From the NCBI RefSeq assembly GCF_004216955.1, contig NZ_SGXL01000001.1, positions 1,639,413 to 1,703,412 of the forward strand: 64,000 bases of DNA, in the 5' to 3' direction. This DNA is from Fictibacillus sp. BK138 (GTDB taxonomy: Bacteria > Bacillota > Bacilli > Bacillales > Fictibacillaceae). Every line of letters begins with the position of its first letter. The stretch's first letter is position 1. A model generated the notes under the pieces. That model was given only the letters and a program-made list of their open reading frames with translations. It ran no database searches and had not been told where the DNA came from. The position numbers were made by a program, and so were the translations under genes. Below are positions 25,525 to 33,682 of the stretch, piece by piece.

Positions 25525-26787
25525 ATGCAGATTCATGTGGTGAAAAAAGGAGATTCCTTATGGAAGCTTTCACAGTACTATAGACTCCCATGGCAAGAAC
25601 TCGCTGCGGTAAACAGGCTGACAGCAAAAGATATACTTTCTGTTGGCCAGACACTATTTATCCCTACACCTTTTACTTATACAGTCCGGCCAGGAGATAC
25701 TCTAAAAGAGATCGGGGATCTGATCGGCGTTTCTGTTGCACAGCTGCAGCAGGCTAATCCGGGTGTTACGGATGTGAATTTAGTGGCCGGTAAGCAGTTA
25801 AATGTTCCAGAACGAACGAAAAAGGATATTACGACAAATGCATTTGCTGAACCCGTTCCAAAAGCAAAAGAAAACTTTGATGCAGCAGCAAAGGGATTAT
25901 CGTATCTTACAATGTTCAGTTATGAAGTAAATGAAAAAGGTGAACTGAAGCCACTTGATGATACTGAATTTTTGAAAGACGTCAAGAATAAAAATGTAAA
26001 ACCGCTCATGTCTATTACAAATATTAAAGATGGGGAGTTCAGTGAAGAGGTAGGTACAGCGATACTGACAAACAAAGAGATCACGAACAAAGTAATTGAT
26101 AATTCTTTAGCTATGATGAAGCAAAAAGGATACCAAGGTATATCTGTTGATTTTGAGTTTTTAGGAAAGAAAAATAAAGAAGCCTATAATCAGTTTTTAA
26201 GGACACTGACTGGAAAGATGCATCAGCAGAACTATATCGTGATGACTGCAGTAGCACCGAAGATCAGTGCAACACAGATTGGCGAATGGTACGAATCACA
26301 TGATTATAAAGCTCATGGTCAGATCGTAGATTACGTTATTTTGATGACATATGAATGGGGTTATAGCGGTGGACCACCGATGGCTGTTAGTCCGATCGCT
26401 TCGGTAAAAAAGGTTTTGGATTATGCTGTTAGCGAGATAGATCCTAATAAAATATTAATGGGAATAAATCTATACGGCTATGACTGGACGCTGCCATACA
26501 AACCAGGAGGAGAATTTGCTAAAGCATTGAACCCAGTTCAGGCAACTCAGCTAGCCGGAAAAAGACAGGCAGCTATTAAGTACAGCAGAAAAGATGAAGC
26601 TCCATATTTCAGATACTGGGATAAAAATAAAAAAGAACATATCGTATGGTTTGAGGATTTAAGAAGCATGAAAGCGAAATTCGATGTTGTCGATCAATAC
26701 GGTTTCGCTGGCGTAAGTTTCTGGAATTTATCTTTTGGCTATCCTGTGTTTTGGAACTACTTAGTAGACCGTTATGACATTAAATAA
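25525..26787 (+). CDS. LysM-GH18 spore-type peptidoglycan hydrolase (YaaH/SleL-like)
   Basis: 420 residues. Two LysM domains (about 2-46 and 51-95: IHVVKKGDSLWKLSQYY and YTVRPGDTLKEIGDLIG) precede a GH18 catalytic domain (about 110-420). The active-site strand is GYQGISVDFEF, keeping the terminal D-x-E pair as in spore enzymes rather than the chitinase DGxDxDxE form; VDYVILMTYEWGYSGGPP and GINLYGYDWTLPY are also conserved. Relatives (YaaH, YdhD, SleL) act as N-acetylglucosaminidases on spore cortex. There is no signal peptide, as usual for LysM spore-coat enzymes. ATG 25525 has CAAGGAGGGG upstream. It lies between ypoC and ponA, where B. subtilis has no such gene as I recall. Confidence 0.9.
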   Translation: MQIHVVKKGDSLWKLSQYYRLPWQELAAVNRLTAKDILSVGQTLFIPTPFTYTVRPGDTLKEIGDLIGVSVAQLQQANPGVTDVNLVAGKQLNVPERTKKDITTNAFAEPVPKAKENFDAAAKGLSYLTMFSYEVNEKGELKPLDDTEFLKDVKNKNVKPLMSITNIKDGEFSEEVGTAILTNKEITNKVIDNSLAMMKQKGYQGISVDFEFLGKKNKEAYNQFLRTLTGKMHQQNYIVMTAVAPKISATQIGEWYESHDYKAHGQIVDYVILMTYEWGYSGGPPMAVSPIASVKKVLDYAVSEIDPNKILMGINLYGYDWTLPYKPGGEFAKALNPVQATQLAGKRQAAIKYSRKDEAPYFRYWDKNKKEHIVWFEDLRSMKAKFDVVDQYGFAGVSFWNLSFGYPVFWNYLVDRYDIK

Positions 26788-26831
26788 AAAATCCGCCAGA
26801 TGGATCACAATGATCATCTGGCGGATTTTTG
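26786..26831. terminator. Bidirectional terminator between GH18 gene and ponA
   Basis: AAAAATCCGCCAGATG is matched by CATCTGGCGGATTTTT around a TGATCA-containing centre, so both strands end in a T run. It serves both convergent genes. Confidence 0.93.
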
Positions 26832-26837
26832 TGTTTG

Positions 26838-29426
26838 TTATTGATTGAAAGGAGGGAACTGCAAGCCCCCGCCGCCTTCCTCTTCTTCATTTCCTCCGCC
26901 TTGACCAGGAGGAGGAGTTCCAGGTTCTTGACCAGGAGGTGGTTCTGTACCAGGTTCTCCTCCAGAAGGAGGCGGTGGTGTTCCCGGTTCACCTTGACCA
27001 GGAGGGGTACCTGGTTCGCCTTGACCAGGAGGAGTGCCTGGTTCACCTTCACCAGGCGGCTGCGGCGGTTGTTCTCCCTCTGGTCCTTCAATCGTGATTG
27101 ATGTTTCAGCAGGTTCGCTTTCAGTGTTGTTTTCACTGTCGACTGCTATTACTTGGAACGTGTATTTACCAGGAGCAGGGGATGGAACAACAAATTTCGT
27201 ATCATTGATCGTCGCTCGTTCCTGCATCGGTCCATCGTTGTAGCTTGCAAGGACCTTAAAGGTAACACCTTCTTTTTTCTCGTACTTCCATTTAACTTCG
27301 ATCTCATTTTTCTTTTCATCGAACTTCGCTTCAAGTCCTTCAATGCCAGTTGGTTTCTCAAACTTGTCGCTTACATCTGGAAGCTTAGATCCTTTAACGA
27401 ACAGTTCGATAATTTTTTCTGAATCTGGCGTAAACTCACTTGCACGTTTTCCAGTTCCTTTTTCCATCGGAACTTCTGTCACCGATTTCGGTTTCTTAAA
27501 GTCAGTGTTCTTGTGCTTGAGCTGACTCATGATGTCTTTAAAGATCTGTTTGGAATAGTCATCTTTAGCATTGTCAAGGTATAGTGCATCACCATTTTTA
27601 TCTTGGTATTGATCATACCCAGTCCAGACTGCTGCGGTGTAGGTTGTTGTGTATCCAGCCATCCACGCATCTTTTGTTGCATTACTTGGCATGCCGTACT
27701 TATCCCGAAGGTCTTTAGGAAAATTTGTCGTACCTGTTTTCCCAGCTAATTTTAATCCGCTCACATTGGCTTGAGTACCTGTACCACGTTTCATAACATC
27801 TTTTAACATATCTGTGATCATGTAAGCCGTATAATCTTTCATAGCTGCTTTCGGTTCCGGCTCGACTTCAATCACTCTGCCATCAGGGAATTCAATTTTA
27901 CGGATCGTTGTCGGCTTCGTATAAACACCGCCATTTCCGAATGCTTGATATGCACCTGCCATTGTAAGCGGCGATACTCCCTGTTCAAAGCCTCCGATTG
28001 CATAAGACGGGTAAGTGGTATCTGGATCTAAGTCAAATCCAAGCTTATTAGCAAAGTCGGTAGCTTCTTCAGGACCTACTTCTTGGAAAGTCTTAACAGC
28101 CGTAGTATTTTTCGATTCAACGAGAGCCTGGCGCATCGTGATCTCTCCAACATTTTTCTTATTGAAGTTATTTATTGTTACATCACCGATTTTTACAGGT
28201 TCATCGTTAAGCATGTGAGCAGTGCTCCATTTTTTGTTTTCAATGGCCGGACCATAATCTAGGATCGGTTTGATTGTTGATCCTGGCTGGCGCGTGATTC
28301 GCGTTGAGAATTGGTTACTCAATTCGTTTCCTCGTCCGCTGCCGACCGCACGTATCGCACCCGTTTTCGTATCAACGATTGCTACACCTGACTGTAACAG
28401 CTCATGCTCTGGTTCTAACTTAGCTTTTAATACATCTTCTGTAACTTGTTGAGCTTTTGTATCAAGGTTCGTGTAAATCTTGAGTCCGGAAGAGAATATA
28501 TCAGTTTCTTCAAGCCCTTCGATATCTTTTACATCATCCATTACTTGTTTGATATACGCATCGTATGGGCGTGTTTCAGTCTTGACTTTACCTTCTACAA
28601 GACTATCTTTTACAGAAATACTTTTCGCTTTTTCTGCATCTTCCTTAGAAACAAATTTATGCTGAGCCATTAGATTAAGGACTACGTTTCGTCTATGCTC
28701 AGCTTCCTTTGGGTTGACAGTCGGATCGTAATAGCTCGGAGCTTTAGGCAATCCGGCTAATAGGGCTGCTTCATGCAGTTCGAGCTCATTTACATCTTTG
28801 TTAAAGTACACTTTTGCAGCTGTTGCAATCCCATATGCACCTTTACCAAAATAAATCTTATTTAAATACATTTCTAGAATCTGATCCTTCGAATACTTTT
28901 GCTCTAACTGAACAGATAGATAGGCTTCACGGATCTTTCTTGTAAGTGATTTTTCATTTGTTAAAATCGTGTTTTTTATAACCTGCTGAGAGATCGTACT
29001 TGCACCTTCAGCACCAAATCCTTCGGTTACGTTTGCGAATGCAGCACCGAATAACCGTCGTACGTCAACACCGCTATGTTTACGGAAACGCACATCTTCC
29101 GTTGCGATAAACGCATTTTGAACAGGTTCAGGAATTTCATTTATCTTTACTCTGATCCTTTTTTCTTGTCCAGAAACAAGGGAAACTTCTTTATCATTCA
29201 TATCCATGATTTTAGAAGATACAGGTGTTTCTAGTTTCTTCGGATCAAGCTTTGGAGAAGTAGCGGCGATTACACCTACTGTTAAAAGTCCTAATAATCC
29301 TAAAATAACTGCAAGCAATAGGAGAGTCTTCTTCCAATTGCGTCTTGGCTTTTTCGTTTTCTTCGCCGGTGTGGAACCATTAGACGATTGTCTTCTTTCT
29401 ACCCGGCTTCGGTAATCTTTTGACAT
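26838..29426 (-). CDS. ponA: Class A penicillin-binding protein 1 (transglycosylase/transpeptidase)
   Basis: 862 residues. A basic cytoplasmic tail and one membrane helix (about 33-55) lead to a GT51 domain with catalytic Glu110 in ATEDVRFRKHSGVD and QKYSKDQILEMYLN; the transpeptidase has STIKP near 383, SKN near 438 and KTGTT near 560. A C-terminal fibronectin-III-like domain (about 690-785) is followed by a 70-residue Gly/Pro/Glu-rich tail of GEPGTPPGQ repeats ending LQFPPFNQ. It polymerises and cross-links peptidoglycan at the outer membrane face. It is transcribed with recU (76 bp upstream), the usual bacillus pair. Confidence 0.97.
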   Translation of the reverse strand: MSKDYRSRVERRQSSNGSTPAKKTKKPRRNWKKTLLLLAVILGLLGLLTVGVIAATSPKLDPKKLETPVSSKIMDMNDKEVSLVSGQEKRIRVKINEIPEPVQNAFIATEDVRFRKHSGVDVRRLFGAAFANVTEGFGAEGASTISQQVIKNTILTNEKSLTRKIREAYLSVQLEQKYSKDQILEMYLNKIYFGKGAYGIATAAKVYFNKDVNELELHEAALLAGLPKAPSYYDPTVNPKEAEHRRNVVLNLMAQHKFVSKEDAEKAKSISVKDSLVEGKVKTETRPYDAYIKQVMDDVKDIEGLEETDIFSSGLKIYTNLDTKAQQVTEDVLKAKLEPEHELLQSGVAIVDTKTGAIRAVGSGRGNELSNQFSTRITRQPGSTIKPILDYGPAIENKKWSTAHMLNDEPVKIGDVTINNFNKKNVGEITMRQALVESKNTTAVKTFQEVGPEEATDFANKLGFDLDPDTTYPSYAIGGFEQGVSPLTMAGAYQAFGNGGVYTKPTTIRKIEFPDGRVIEVEPEPKAAMKDYTAYMITDMLKDVMKRGTGTQANVSGLKLAGKTGTTNFPKDLRDKYGMPSNATKDAWMAGYTTTYTAAVWTGYDQYQDKNGDALYLDNAKDDYSKQIFKDIMSQLKHKNTDFKKPKSVTEVPMEKGTGKRASEFTPDSEKIIELFVKGSKLPDVSDKFEKPTGIEGLEAKFDEKKNEIEVKWKYEKKEGVTFKVLASYNDGPMQERATINDTKFVVPSPAPGKYTFQVIAVDSENNTESEPAETSITIEGPEGEQPPQPPGEGEPGTPPGQGEPGTPPGQGEPGTPPPPSGGEPGTEPPPGQEPGTPPPGQGGGNEEEEGGGGLQFPPFNQ

Positions 29427-29502
29427 AGTTTTACCAACCTTTCAACTTCATAAAAAAACTAACATTATCAATATTCGTGGCAAATTCTTAGTTTATGAAC
29501 AA

Positions 29503-30126
29503 TCAAAGAGAACGAGAGAAATAGACACGATCTACAGTTTCTAAGTAATTCAGCCTAGGTTGATACCCATTAGTTATAGAATGTCCTTTTTCTTCGATTT
29601 CACCCTTCGGAATTGATTTTCTCCCCATGTTTTGTTCCTTCCAATAGTGAACAAGATAAGAGCTGTCGAGCAGATAGCTGTCATCGGTAGAGGAGAATCG
29701 AAGAATGATAAAAGAGATTCCTCCATGATCTAAAATCTGCTGCATATGTGTGATCTGATGCTCATGAAAATTCTTGAGCGGAAAACTCGTCTTGTTCTTT
29801 GTTTCTTTTGCTTCAAAGTCTATATACCTTCCTTTATACACACCGTTATAATCGGTAGTTGAAGCGAGTTTGAAGTATGCTTCACGAATGACGGCTGCAG
29901 ATCGTTTCGGGTACTCAACATTCACGATTTGTACAGGAGTCGGTTTTTTGTGAATGATCGCTTTATTCGTTAAGAGATAGAATTGATTGCTTTGATTGAT
30001 ATCGTCTTCGAGCGACATTCCTCTGTTGCTGTAAGACACTTCTTTTTTAACAGAAGATGGGGAAGACGATCGTGTTTTGATTACAGAAGTCACTTTCTTA
30101 CCATTTGGATAATGAAAGGTTCCCAT
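29503..30126 (-). CDS. recU: Holliday junction resolvase RecU
   Basis: 207 residues (206 in B. subtilis). The N-terminal stalk includes SNRGMSLEDDINQSNQFYL, followed by VIHKKPTPVQIVNVEYPKR and the catalytic core TTDYNGVYKGRYIDFEAKETKNKTSFPLKNFHEHQI, which carries the metal-binding Asp and the D-x-E-A-K nuclease motif. It resolves Holliday junctions and modulates RecA. ATG at 30126 has AAAGGAGATG upstream. recU precedes ponA on the minus strand, the conserved bacillus arrangement that couples recombination and cell-wall genes. Confidence 0.96.
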   Translation of the reverse strand: MGTFHYPNGKKVTSVIKTRSSSPSSVKKEVSYSNRGMSLEDDINQSNQFYLLTNKAIIHKKPTPVQIVNVEYPKRSAAVIREAYFKLASTTDYNGVYKGRYIDFEAKETKNKTSFPLKNFHEHQITHMQQILDHGGISFIILRFSSTDDSYLLDSSYLVHYWKEQNMGRKSIPKGEIEEKGHSITNGYQPRLNYLETVDRVYFSRSL

Positions 30127-30199
30127 GATTCATCTCCTTTTTAATGAAAGATGGCTATGCGCATTATTACGAAAATAGATACACATAGCCTCGTATAGT

Positions 30200-30445
30200 T
30201 TACTTTTCTAATAGTACAGAAAGTTCATCTTCTTTAAAGCCCATTACAACCTTTTTGCTCTCTTCTGACTCGATCACGGTTACAGGAGTAGCAGAAGCAC
30301 CCAGATCCAAGACTTCCTTCATATAGCTTTGGTTTTTTCGTATGTCGCGTTCTTCAAATTCAATATTGTTTGCTTTCAGCCACTCTTTTTCTGCGAAACA
30401 TGGAGGGCACGTTTCCTGTGTATAGATGATTACTTTTTTCTCCAA
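30200..30445 (-). CDS. Glutaredoxin-like thiol-disulfide protein (CPPC)
   Basis: 81 residues with a thioredoxin fold: beta strand VIIYTQ, active site C13-P-P-C16, helix EKEWLKANNIEFEERDI, then the cis-proline segment SATPVTVI and a helix end DELSVLLEK. It belongs to the NrdH/glutaredoxin-like small proteins. The partner is unknown; bacillithiol-dependent bacilli use such proteins, so a link with the bsh genes at 10-12 kb is plausible but unproven. ATG is at 30445 with AGGAGGCAT upstream. It lies upstream of recU on the same strand, 73 bp apart. Confidence 0.88.
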   Translation of the reverse strand: MEKKVIIYTQETCPPCFAEKEWLKANNIEFEERDIRKNQSYMKEVLDLGASATPVTVIESEESKKVVMGFKEDELSVLLEK

Positions 30446-30574
30446 TTTTTATGCCTCCTTTTTCCATTTTGCATCTTTCATAAAGTTTAGTTTACTCCTT
30501 TTTCTTATACGATACAAATATTTTATAGTGCTGATGTGAACGATAAACGTAGGACAAAACTTAGGAGGCACAGC

Positions 30575-31531
30575 GTGGAAGAGCGGTATCAGGATATAAC
30601 AATGACAATCTTGAATAAGACGAATTCACAAAATCGTGATAATATTTCACGTACCGTAAGCTATGCCTCTTTTTTTAAAAGAAATCCTGAGATAAGATGG
30701 GCGATGCTAGCAAGTCTTGTGTCACGGAACGCTGGATACAGCATGTGTGATCTAAAAGGAGAATGGCTACCAAGATTCTTATCTGAAGATACCAGAAAAC
30801 ATTTATTTCATACATATGAACGGGCAAACTGGCTGATTTTCCAGGATGCTTATCCACAGCTGCTGCTTTATGAATATTCCAAAGAGAATGGAATCCCATT
30901 ATTTGATCTTCTTGATAATTTTTATGTTTCAGCATTCATGAAAGAAGAATGGCGCCGTTTTTGGATCGAAAGAGATTTAAAGAGAATATGTACATCATTA
31001 ATCATCAATGAACAGCATGTGATTGGTAAGCCTGTGATTAAGCAGTCATTTTATAAGAAAAGGATATTTTCAGGTATGCCATTTCTGCTTCAAGACTATA
31101 TGCATTTCAGTACAGTACTATTTCCCGTTCTTTCTGGGGATGTATACGGGATTTCAGTTCATGGATTTAAATCTGTAAAAAACAGAATAGAAACGGGGAA
31201 GATGCTTTACTCCATTTTATTTGAATCGAGATGGAGTGAAGACATTATCCGTTTTTCTAATGCAGTTATTCATACTGGTTCGCGGCATGATTTTGAAAAG
31301 TATGTATATCCGAAAAAAATGAGGGAGACACCGCTGCTCAGGATGGTCTATCCAATTGTCCCCCATCATAGAAAACCAATGAAAGACTGGTATAGAAAGG
31401 GGATGGATATGGAGGTCTTCTATCACCCCGCAAAGAGTATACAGCAACCATGTCTAACAAGTTGGTATAAACAAAAACAGAGGCAGATTAAAATAGGTAT
31501 CCTATTAAAAGAATGGATACAAAATCGATAA
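30575..31531 (+). CDS. yppC: YppC family protein (DUF2515)
   Basis: 318 residues from GTG 30575, preceded six bases upstream by AGGAGG; an in-frame GTG at 30536 has no ribosome site. The opening ISRTVSYASFFKRNPEIRWAMLASLVSRNAGYSMCDLKGEWL and position next to recU match YppC, a family of unknown function. It is rich in aromatic and basic residues and has no export signal. One exact copy of the 14-bp TTTCACGTACCGTA motif (30645-30658) lies within the coding sequence and encodes the ISRTV stretch. A terminator follows. Confidence 0.85.
   Translation: MEERYQDITMTILNKTNSQNRDNISRTVSYASFFKRNPEIRWAMLASLVSRNAGYSMCDLKGEWLPRFLSEDTRKHLFHTYERANWLIFQDAYPQLLLYEYSKENGIPLFDLLDNFYVSAFMKEEWRRFWIERDLKRICTSLIINEQHVIGKPVIKQSFYKKRIFSGMPFLLQDYMHFSTVLFPVLSGDVYGISVHGFKSVKNRIETGKMLYSILFESRWSEDIIRFSNAVIHTGSRHDFEKYVYPKKMRETPLLRMVYPIVPHHRKPMKDWYRKGMDMEVFYHPAKSIQQPCLTSWYKQKQRQIKIGILLKEWIQNR
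30645..30658 (+). repeat. TTTCACGTACCGTA motif, exact copy inside yppC
   Basis: One of three exact copies in the window; this one is within a coding region near its 5' end. Confidence 0.7.
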
Positions 31532-31535
31532 ATAA

Positions 31536-31567
31536 AAAAGACGGCAGAGGAAACGCCGTCTTTCTTA
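31536..31567. terminator. Terminator between yppC and the convergent small gene
   Basis: AAGACGGC (31538-31545) pairs with GCCGTCTT (31555-31562) around AGAGGAAAC, with T-rich ends on both strands. Confidence 0.85.
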
Positions 31568-31569
31568 TG

Positions 31570-31704
31570 TTACGTGCTCGGTATATCAGGGCCATTCAGT
31601 TTTTTATCACCATAACCTGTGTTTTGCTTTTGTTCTGTTTTTTCAGTACCTTCCTGTTGTGAATACTGATCTTGTTTTCTTTGCTGTTTGCTGTCTTGAT
31701 TCAT
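31570..31704 (-). CDS. Small Gln/Lys-rich protein, likely spore-associated
   Basis: A 44-residue gene shorter than usual gene-finder limits. ATG at 31702-31704 (minus strand) has a textbook ribosome site AAAGGAGGTG seven bases upstream. The protein is MNQDSKQQRKQDQYSQQ at the start, very rich in Q, K, D and E, and ends KLNGPDIPST. The -GPxxPST ending recalls several small Bacillus spore proteins, so expression late in sporulation is a reasonable guess but not demonstrated. It is convergent with yppC, sharing the terminator, and divergent from racA. Confidence 0.75.
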   Translation of the reverse strand: MNQDSKQQRKQDQYSQQEGTEKTEQKQNTGYGDKKLNGPDIPST

Positions 31705-31788
31705 TTTTTGCACCTCCTTTAATAAAACGTGAACTCATATTAGTTTTACGGTTGAAGCGACTGAATATACAAACAATCAACAAATAGC

Positions 31789-31837
31789 TGTCGAATTAAA
31801 GTTGAAAAAGGATATTTACACTTTCTTTGCCGAATAA
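31789..31837 (+). promoter_or_regulatory. Spo0A box plus sigma-H promoter of racA
   Basis: TGTCGAA (31789-31795) is a 0A box; AAAGGATAT (31807-31815) fits the sigma-H -35 RNAGGAWWW and GCCGAATAA (31829-31837) fits the -10 RNNGAATWW at every defined position, spacer 13. In B. subtilis racA is expressed early in sporulation under sigma-H and Spo0A. Confidence 0.75.
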
Positions 31838-31919
31838 AAACTAGTTTTGTCACGTGTGAAGGGGATAAGAGGATGCAGGACGAAATTAGTTCCTACAAGA
31901 AAACGGGGAGGGATTCATA

Positions 31920-32429
31920 ATGGAAATGGTGTTGAAGACCAAAACTGTCTCTGAGGAACTCGGGGTGAATCCGACAACGGTTCAGCGCTGGGTCAGACAT
32001 TTTAACATTCAATGTGATAAGAACGAACATGGCCATTATTTGTTTAAGCAAGAAGACATCGAGCAATTAAGGGAGATTAAAGCTCAGCTCGATAATGGAT
32101 TATTGATGAGTGATATTCAGATCCAGTCCTTTCAAACATCTGAGAAACCCGTAGAACTGCCAACCCATTTTGATGAGAAGTTTGACCGCCTTAATCGTGC
32201 CATTAAAGCATTAGAAAAAAAGGTTGAAGAGAAAGCGGATGCTGTTGTTTCCTATCAAATGTTGCAGCATGCTTCCGAACTTGAAGAACTTATAAAAAAG
32301 ATGGAAAACATGGAGGCGCGTCTTCAGGACCTTGAGGTAGCTTTATTGAAAAACAACTATCCAGAAGAAAAGCTTTATGTAAAAGAAAAACCAAAAAAGA
32401 ACTGGTTTGTGAGTCTGTTTACATTATAA
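31920..32429 (+). CDS. racA: Polar chromosome-anchoring protein RacA
   Basis: 169 residues. A MerR-type helix-turn-helix (about 6-48, SEELGVNPTTVQRWVRHFNIQCDKNEHGHYLFKQEDIEQL) is followed by a coiled coil (about 75-145, LNRAIKALEKKVEEKADAVVSYQML) and a short basic-aromatic C-terminal tail, KPKKNWFVSLFTL, suited to membrane or DivIVA contact. This is the RacA layout: binding origin-proximal DNA and tethering it to the pole in the forming spore. ATG 31920 has GGGGAGGG upstream. The sigma-H/Spo0A promoter upstream supports the call. Its location beside yppE differs from B. subtilis. Confidence 0.88.
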   Translation: MEMVLKTKTVSEELGVNPTTVQRWVRHFNIQCDKNEHGHYLFKQEDIEQLREIKAQLDNGLLMSDIQIQSFQTSEKPVELPTHFDEKFDRLNRAIKALEKKVEEKADAVVSYQMLQHASELEELIKKMENMEARLQDLEVALLKNNYPEEKLYVKEKPKKNWFVSLFTL

Positions 32430-32461
32430 ATGAAATGAAAAGTGTAAGTCTCTTCATTCTT

Positions 32462-32470
32462 TGGTACGAT
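32462..32470 (+). promoter_or_regulatory. Putative extended -10 promoter of yppE
   Basis: TGGTACGAT, 25 bp before the yppE start, is part of a 15-mer (TGGTACGATATAAAG) identical to that before ypiF. Confidence 0.5.
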
Positions 32471-32494
32471 ATAAAGAATGGAGGGACTTTTTTT

Positions 32495-32860
32495 ATGAGC
32501 AATTTGTACAACAAAACGACAGAATTAATCGCTGATATTAATGAAGCGTTTCATATTTATAAAACAGAAACGAAGGCAAGAGAGACGGAAGCAGATTTTT
32601 ATAGTGAAGTTAAGCCGTTTGCAGACCGCATCCATTTTAGGGTACAAGAGTGGGAGCCGCTCGCACGGGAATGGGTAATCATGAATAAACCTAAATACTT
32701 ATATCCAATTCAGATCAAGACCGCAGCTGAAAACATTGGTTACCTGGGTATTTATGTCTTTCAAAAGAATATGAAAGATAAACGTATCACTGAAATGGTG
32801 AAATCGGTATTGTATGTTTTAAACCAGATGAAAGAACAATTGAGCTCACAAGAAGAATAA
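32495..32860 (+). CDS. yppE: YppE family protein (DUF1798)
   Basis: 121 residues from ATG 32495 behind GGAGGG; an in-frame ATG at 32435 precedes the promoter and is rejected. It is an all-helical small protein with conserved FADRIHFRVQEWEPLAREWV-type and YLYPIQIKTAAEN segments, matching YppE (about 122 residues in B. subtilis), whose structure is a four-helix bundle and whose function is unknown. It lies between racA and a repeat-rich gap, and the exact 14-bp TTTCACGTACCGTA motif starts 3 bp after its stop. Confidence 0.82.
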   Translation: MSNLYNKTTELIADINEAFHIYKTETKARETEADFYSEVKPFADRIHFRVQEWEPLAREWVIMNKPKYLYPIQIKTAAENIGYLGIYVFQKNMKDKRITEMVKSVLYVLNQMKEQLSSQEE

Positions 32861-32862
32861 AA

Positions 32863-32876
32863 TTTCACGTACCGTA
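32863..32876 (+). repeat. TTTCACGTACCGTA motif, intergenic copy
   Basis: Exact copy placed immediately after the yppE stop codon (32860). Confidence 0.7.
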
Positions 32877-32950
32877 TGATCAATTAATTTTTGACCTTTC
32901 TCGAAATCATTGATGCATTTTGGGTATTTTCTTTTTTTCTTCTTATGCAA

Positions 32951-33114
32951 GTTGATTGAAGCGTAAGGTGCGAGACTCCTATGGGACGAGCGGTCAGGTG
33001 GAGACTCCTAATGGCGCAGAGCGGCAGAAGGCTCACCGCACACCCCATGGAAAGCGAGCAACCTGAAGCGGAAATCAACAACTATCAAAGAGCAACAAAG
33101 ATTACGAAAACAAT
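32951..33114 (+). repeat. Dispersed fold-back repeat, copy 3
   Basis: Opens GTTGATTGAAGCGTAAGG and closes CCTGAAGCGGAAATCAAC (core 32951-33079), with internal GGTGGAGACTCCTAATGGCG and GCTCACCGCACACC. The right-end extension ends CGAAAACA, as in copies 1 and 2. It lies 28 bp before the next gene's start and so probably within its leader. Confidence 0.85.
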
Positions 33115-33142
33115 TTTATTTTTAAATAAAGGAGCGAGCAAG

Positions 33143-33682
33143 ATGTATCATCCATCGGTTTATGATAATCTAAAGGTTGTGCTTGAAGGTGCCGTATATG
33201 ATTTAGATTTTGCTGGCGCGATAGAAATTGTAGATCGAAAAGATTTAGTGGATCTTGCCGTTATCGGCAGAAGTTACTCAATTGATTTTTTCGTCTCAGG
33301 AATCAGTCAGTCTTTTAAAGGAAATCTTACTCTAAATACAAATCTTGAAAATTATGCAACTGAAAAACTAAAAGATAATCCTGAAGGAGCTGGCAGCAAG
33401 GTTTCCATATATATAGAAACACCGGTCTATGAAATTGAAACAGATTGCAAACAGCTTCAATCCATCTTGAAAAAATGGTCAGAAGATGATTTAAAAGGAG
33501 ATATTCAGCAAAAACTTACCTATATATATGGAGATTCAAGAAGTGTATTCAGCAATACGATCTCCATCCATTTACAAAAGCCGTTTTCTGAAGAAGAACC
33601 TGAACGTTTTTCACTGGTACTTGAACAAGTAATCGCATCAATGAAAGAAATGAATGAATATTTTAAGGGGTATAAAAAATGA
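33143..33682 (+). CDS. Conserved-looking protein of unknown function
   Basis: 179 residues from ATG 33143 (AAAGGAGCG upstream); longer frames run through the repeat and are rejected. I do not recognise the family. It is an alpha/beta soluble protein with alternating hydrophobic strands (VVLEGAVYDLDFAGAIEIVD, DLVDLAVIGRSYSIDFFVSG, KVSIYIETPVYEIETD, NTISIHLQKPF) and a C-terminal helix. Its stop overlaps the start of the following DEAD-box helicase gene by four bases (ATGA), so they are translationally coupled and likely work together. A lipid- or RNA-related role would be speculation. Confidence 0.75.
   Translation: MYHPSVYDNLKVVLEGAVYDLDFAGAIEIVDRKDLVDLAVIGRSYSIDFFVSGISQSFKGNLTLNTNLENYATEKLKDNPEGAGSKVSIYIETPVYEIETDCKQLQSILKKWSEDDLKGDIQQKLTYIYGDSRSVFSNTISIHLQKPFSEEEPERFSLVLEQVIASMKEMNEYFKGYKK

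Noticed and set aside
26829-27101. Arg/Thr-rich plus-strand frame antisense to the ponA tail
   Set aside because: It is the complement of the low-complexity GEPGTPPGQ coding repeats and has no start signals.
32863-32876. Reading TTTCACGTACCGTA as a parS site
   Set aside because: parS is TGTTTCACGTGAAACA; only TTTCACGT is shared and the centre and right half differ, so standard Spo0J binding is unlikely.
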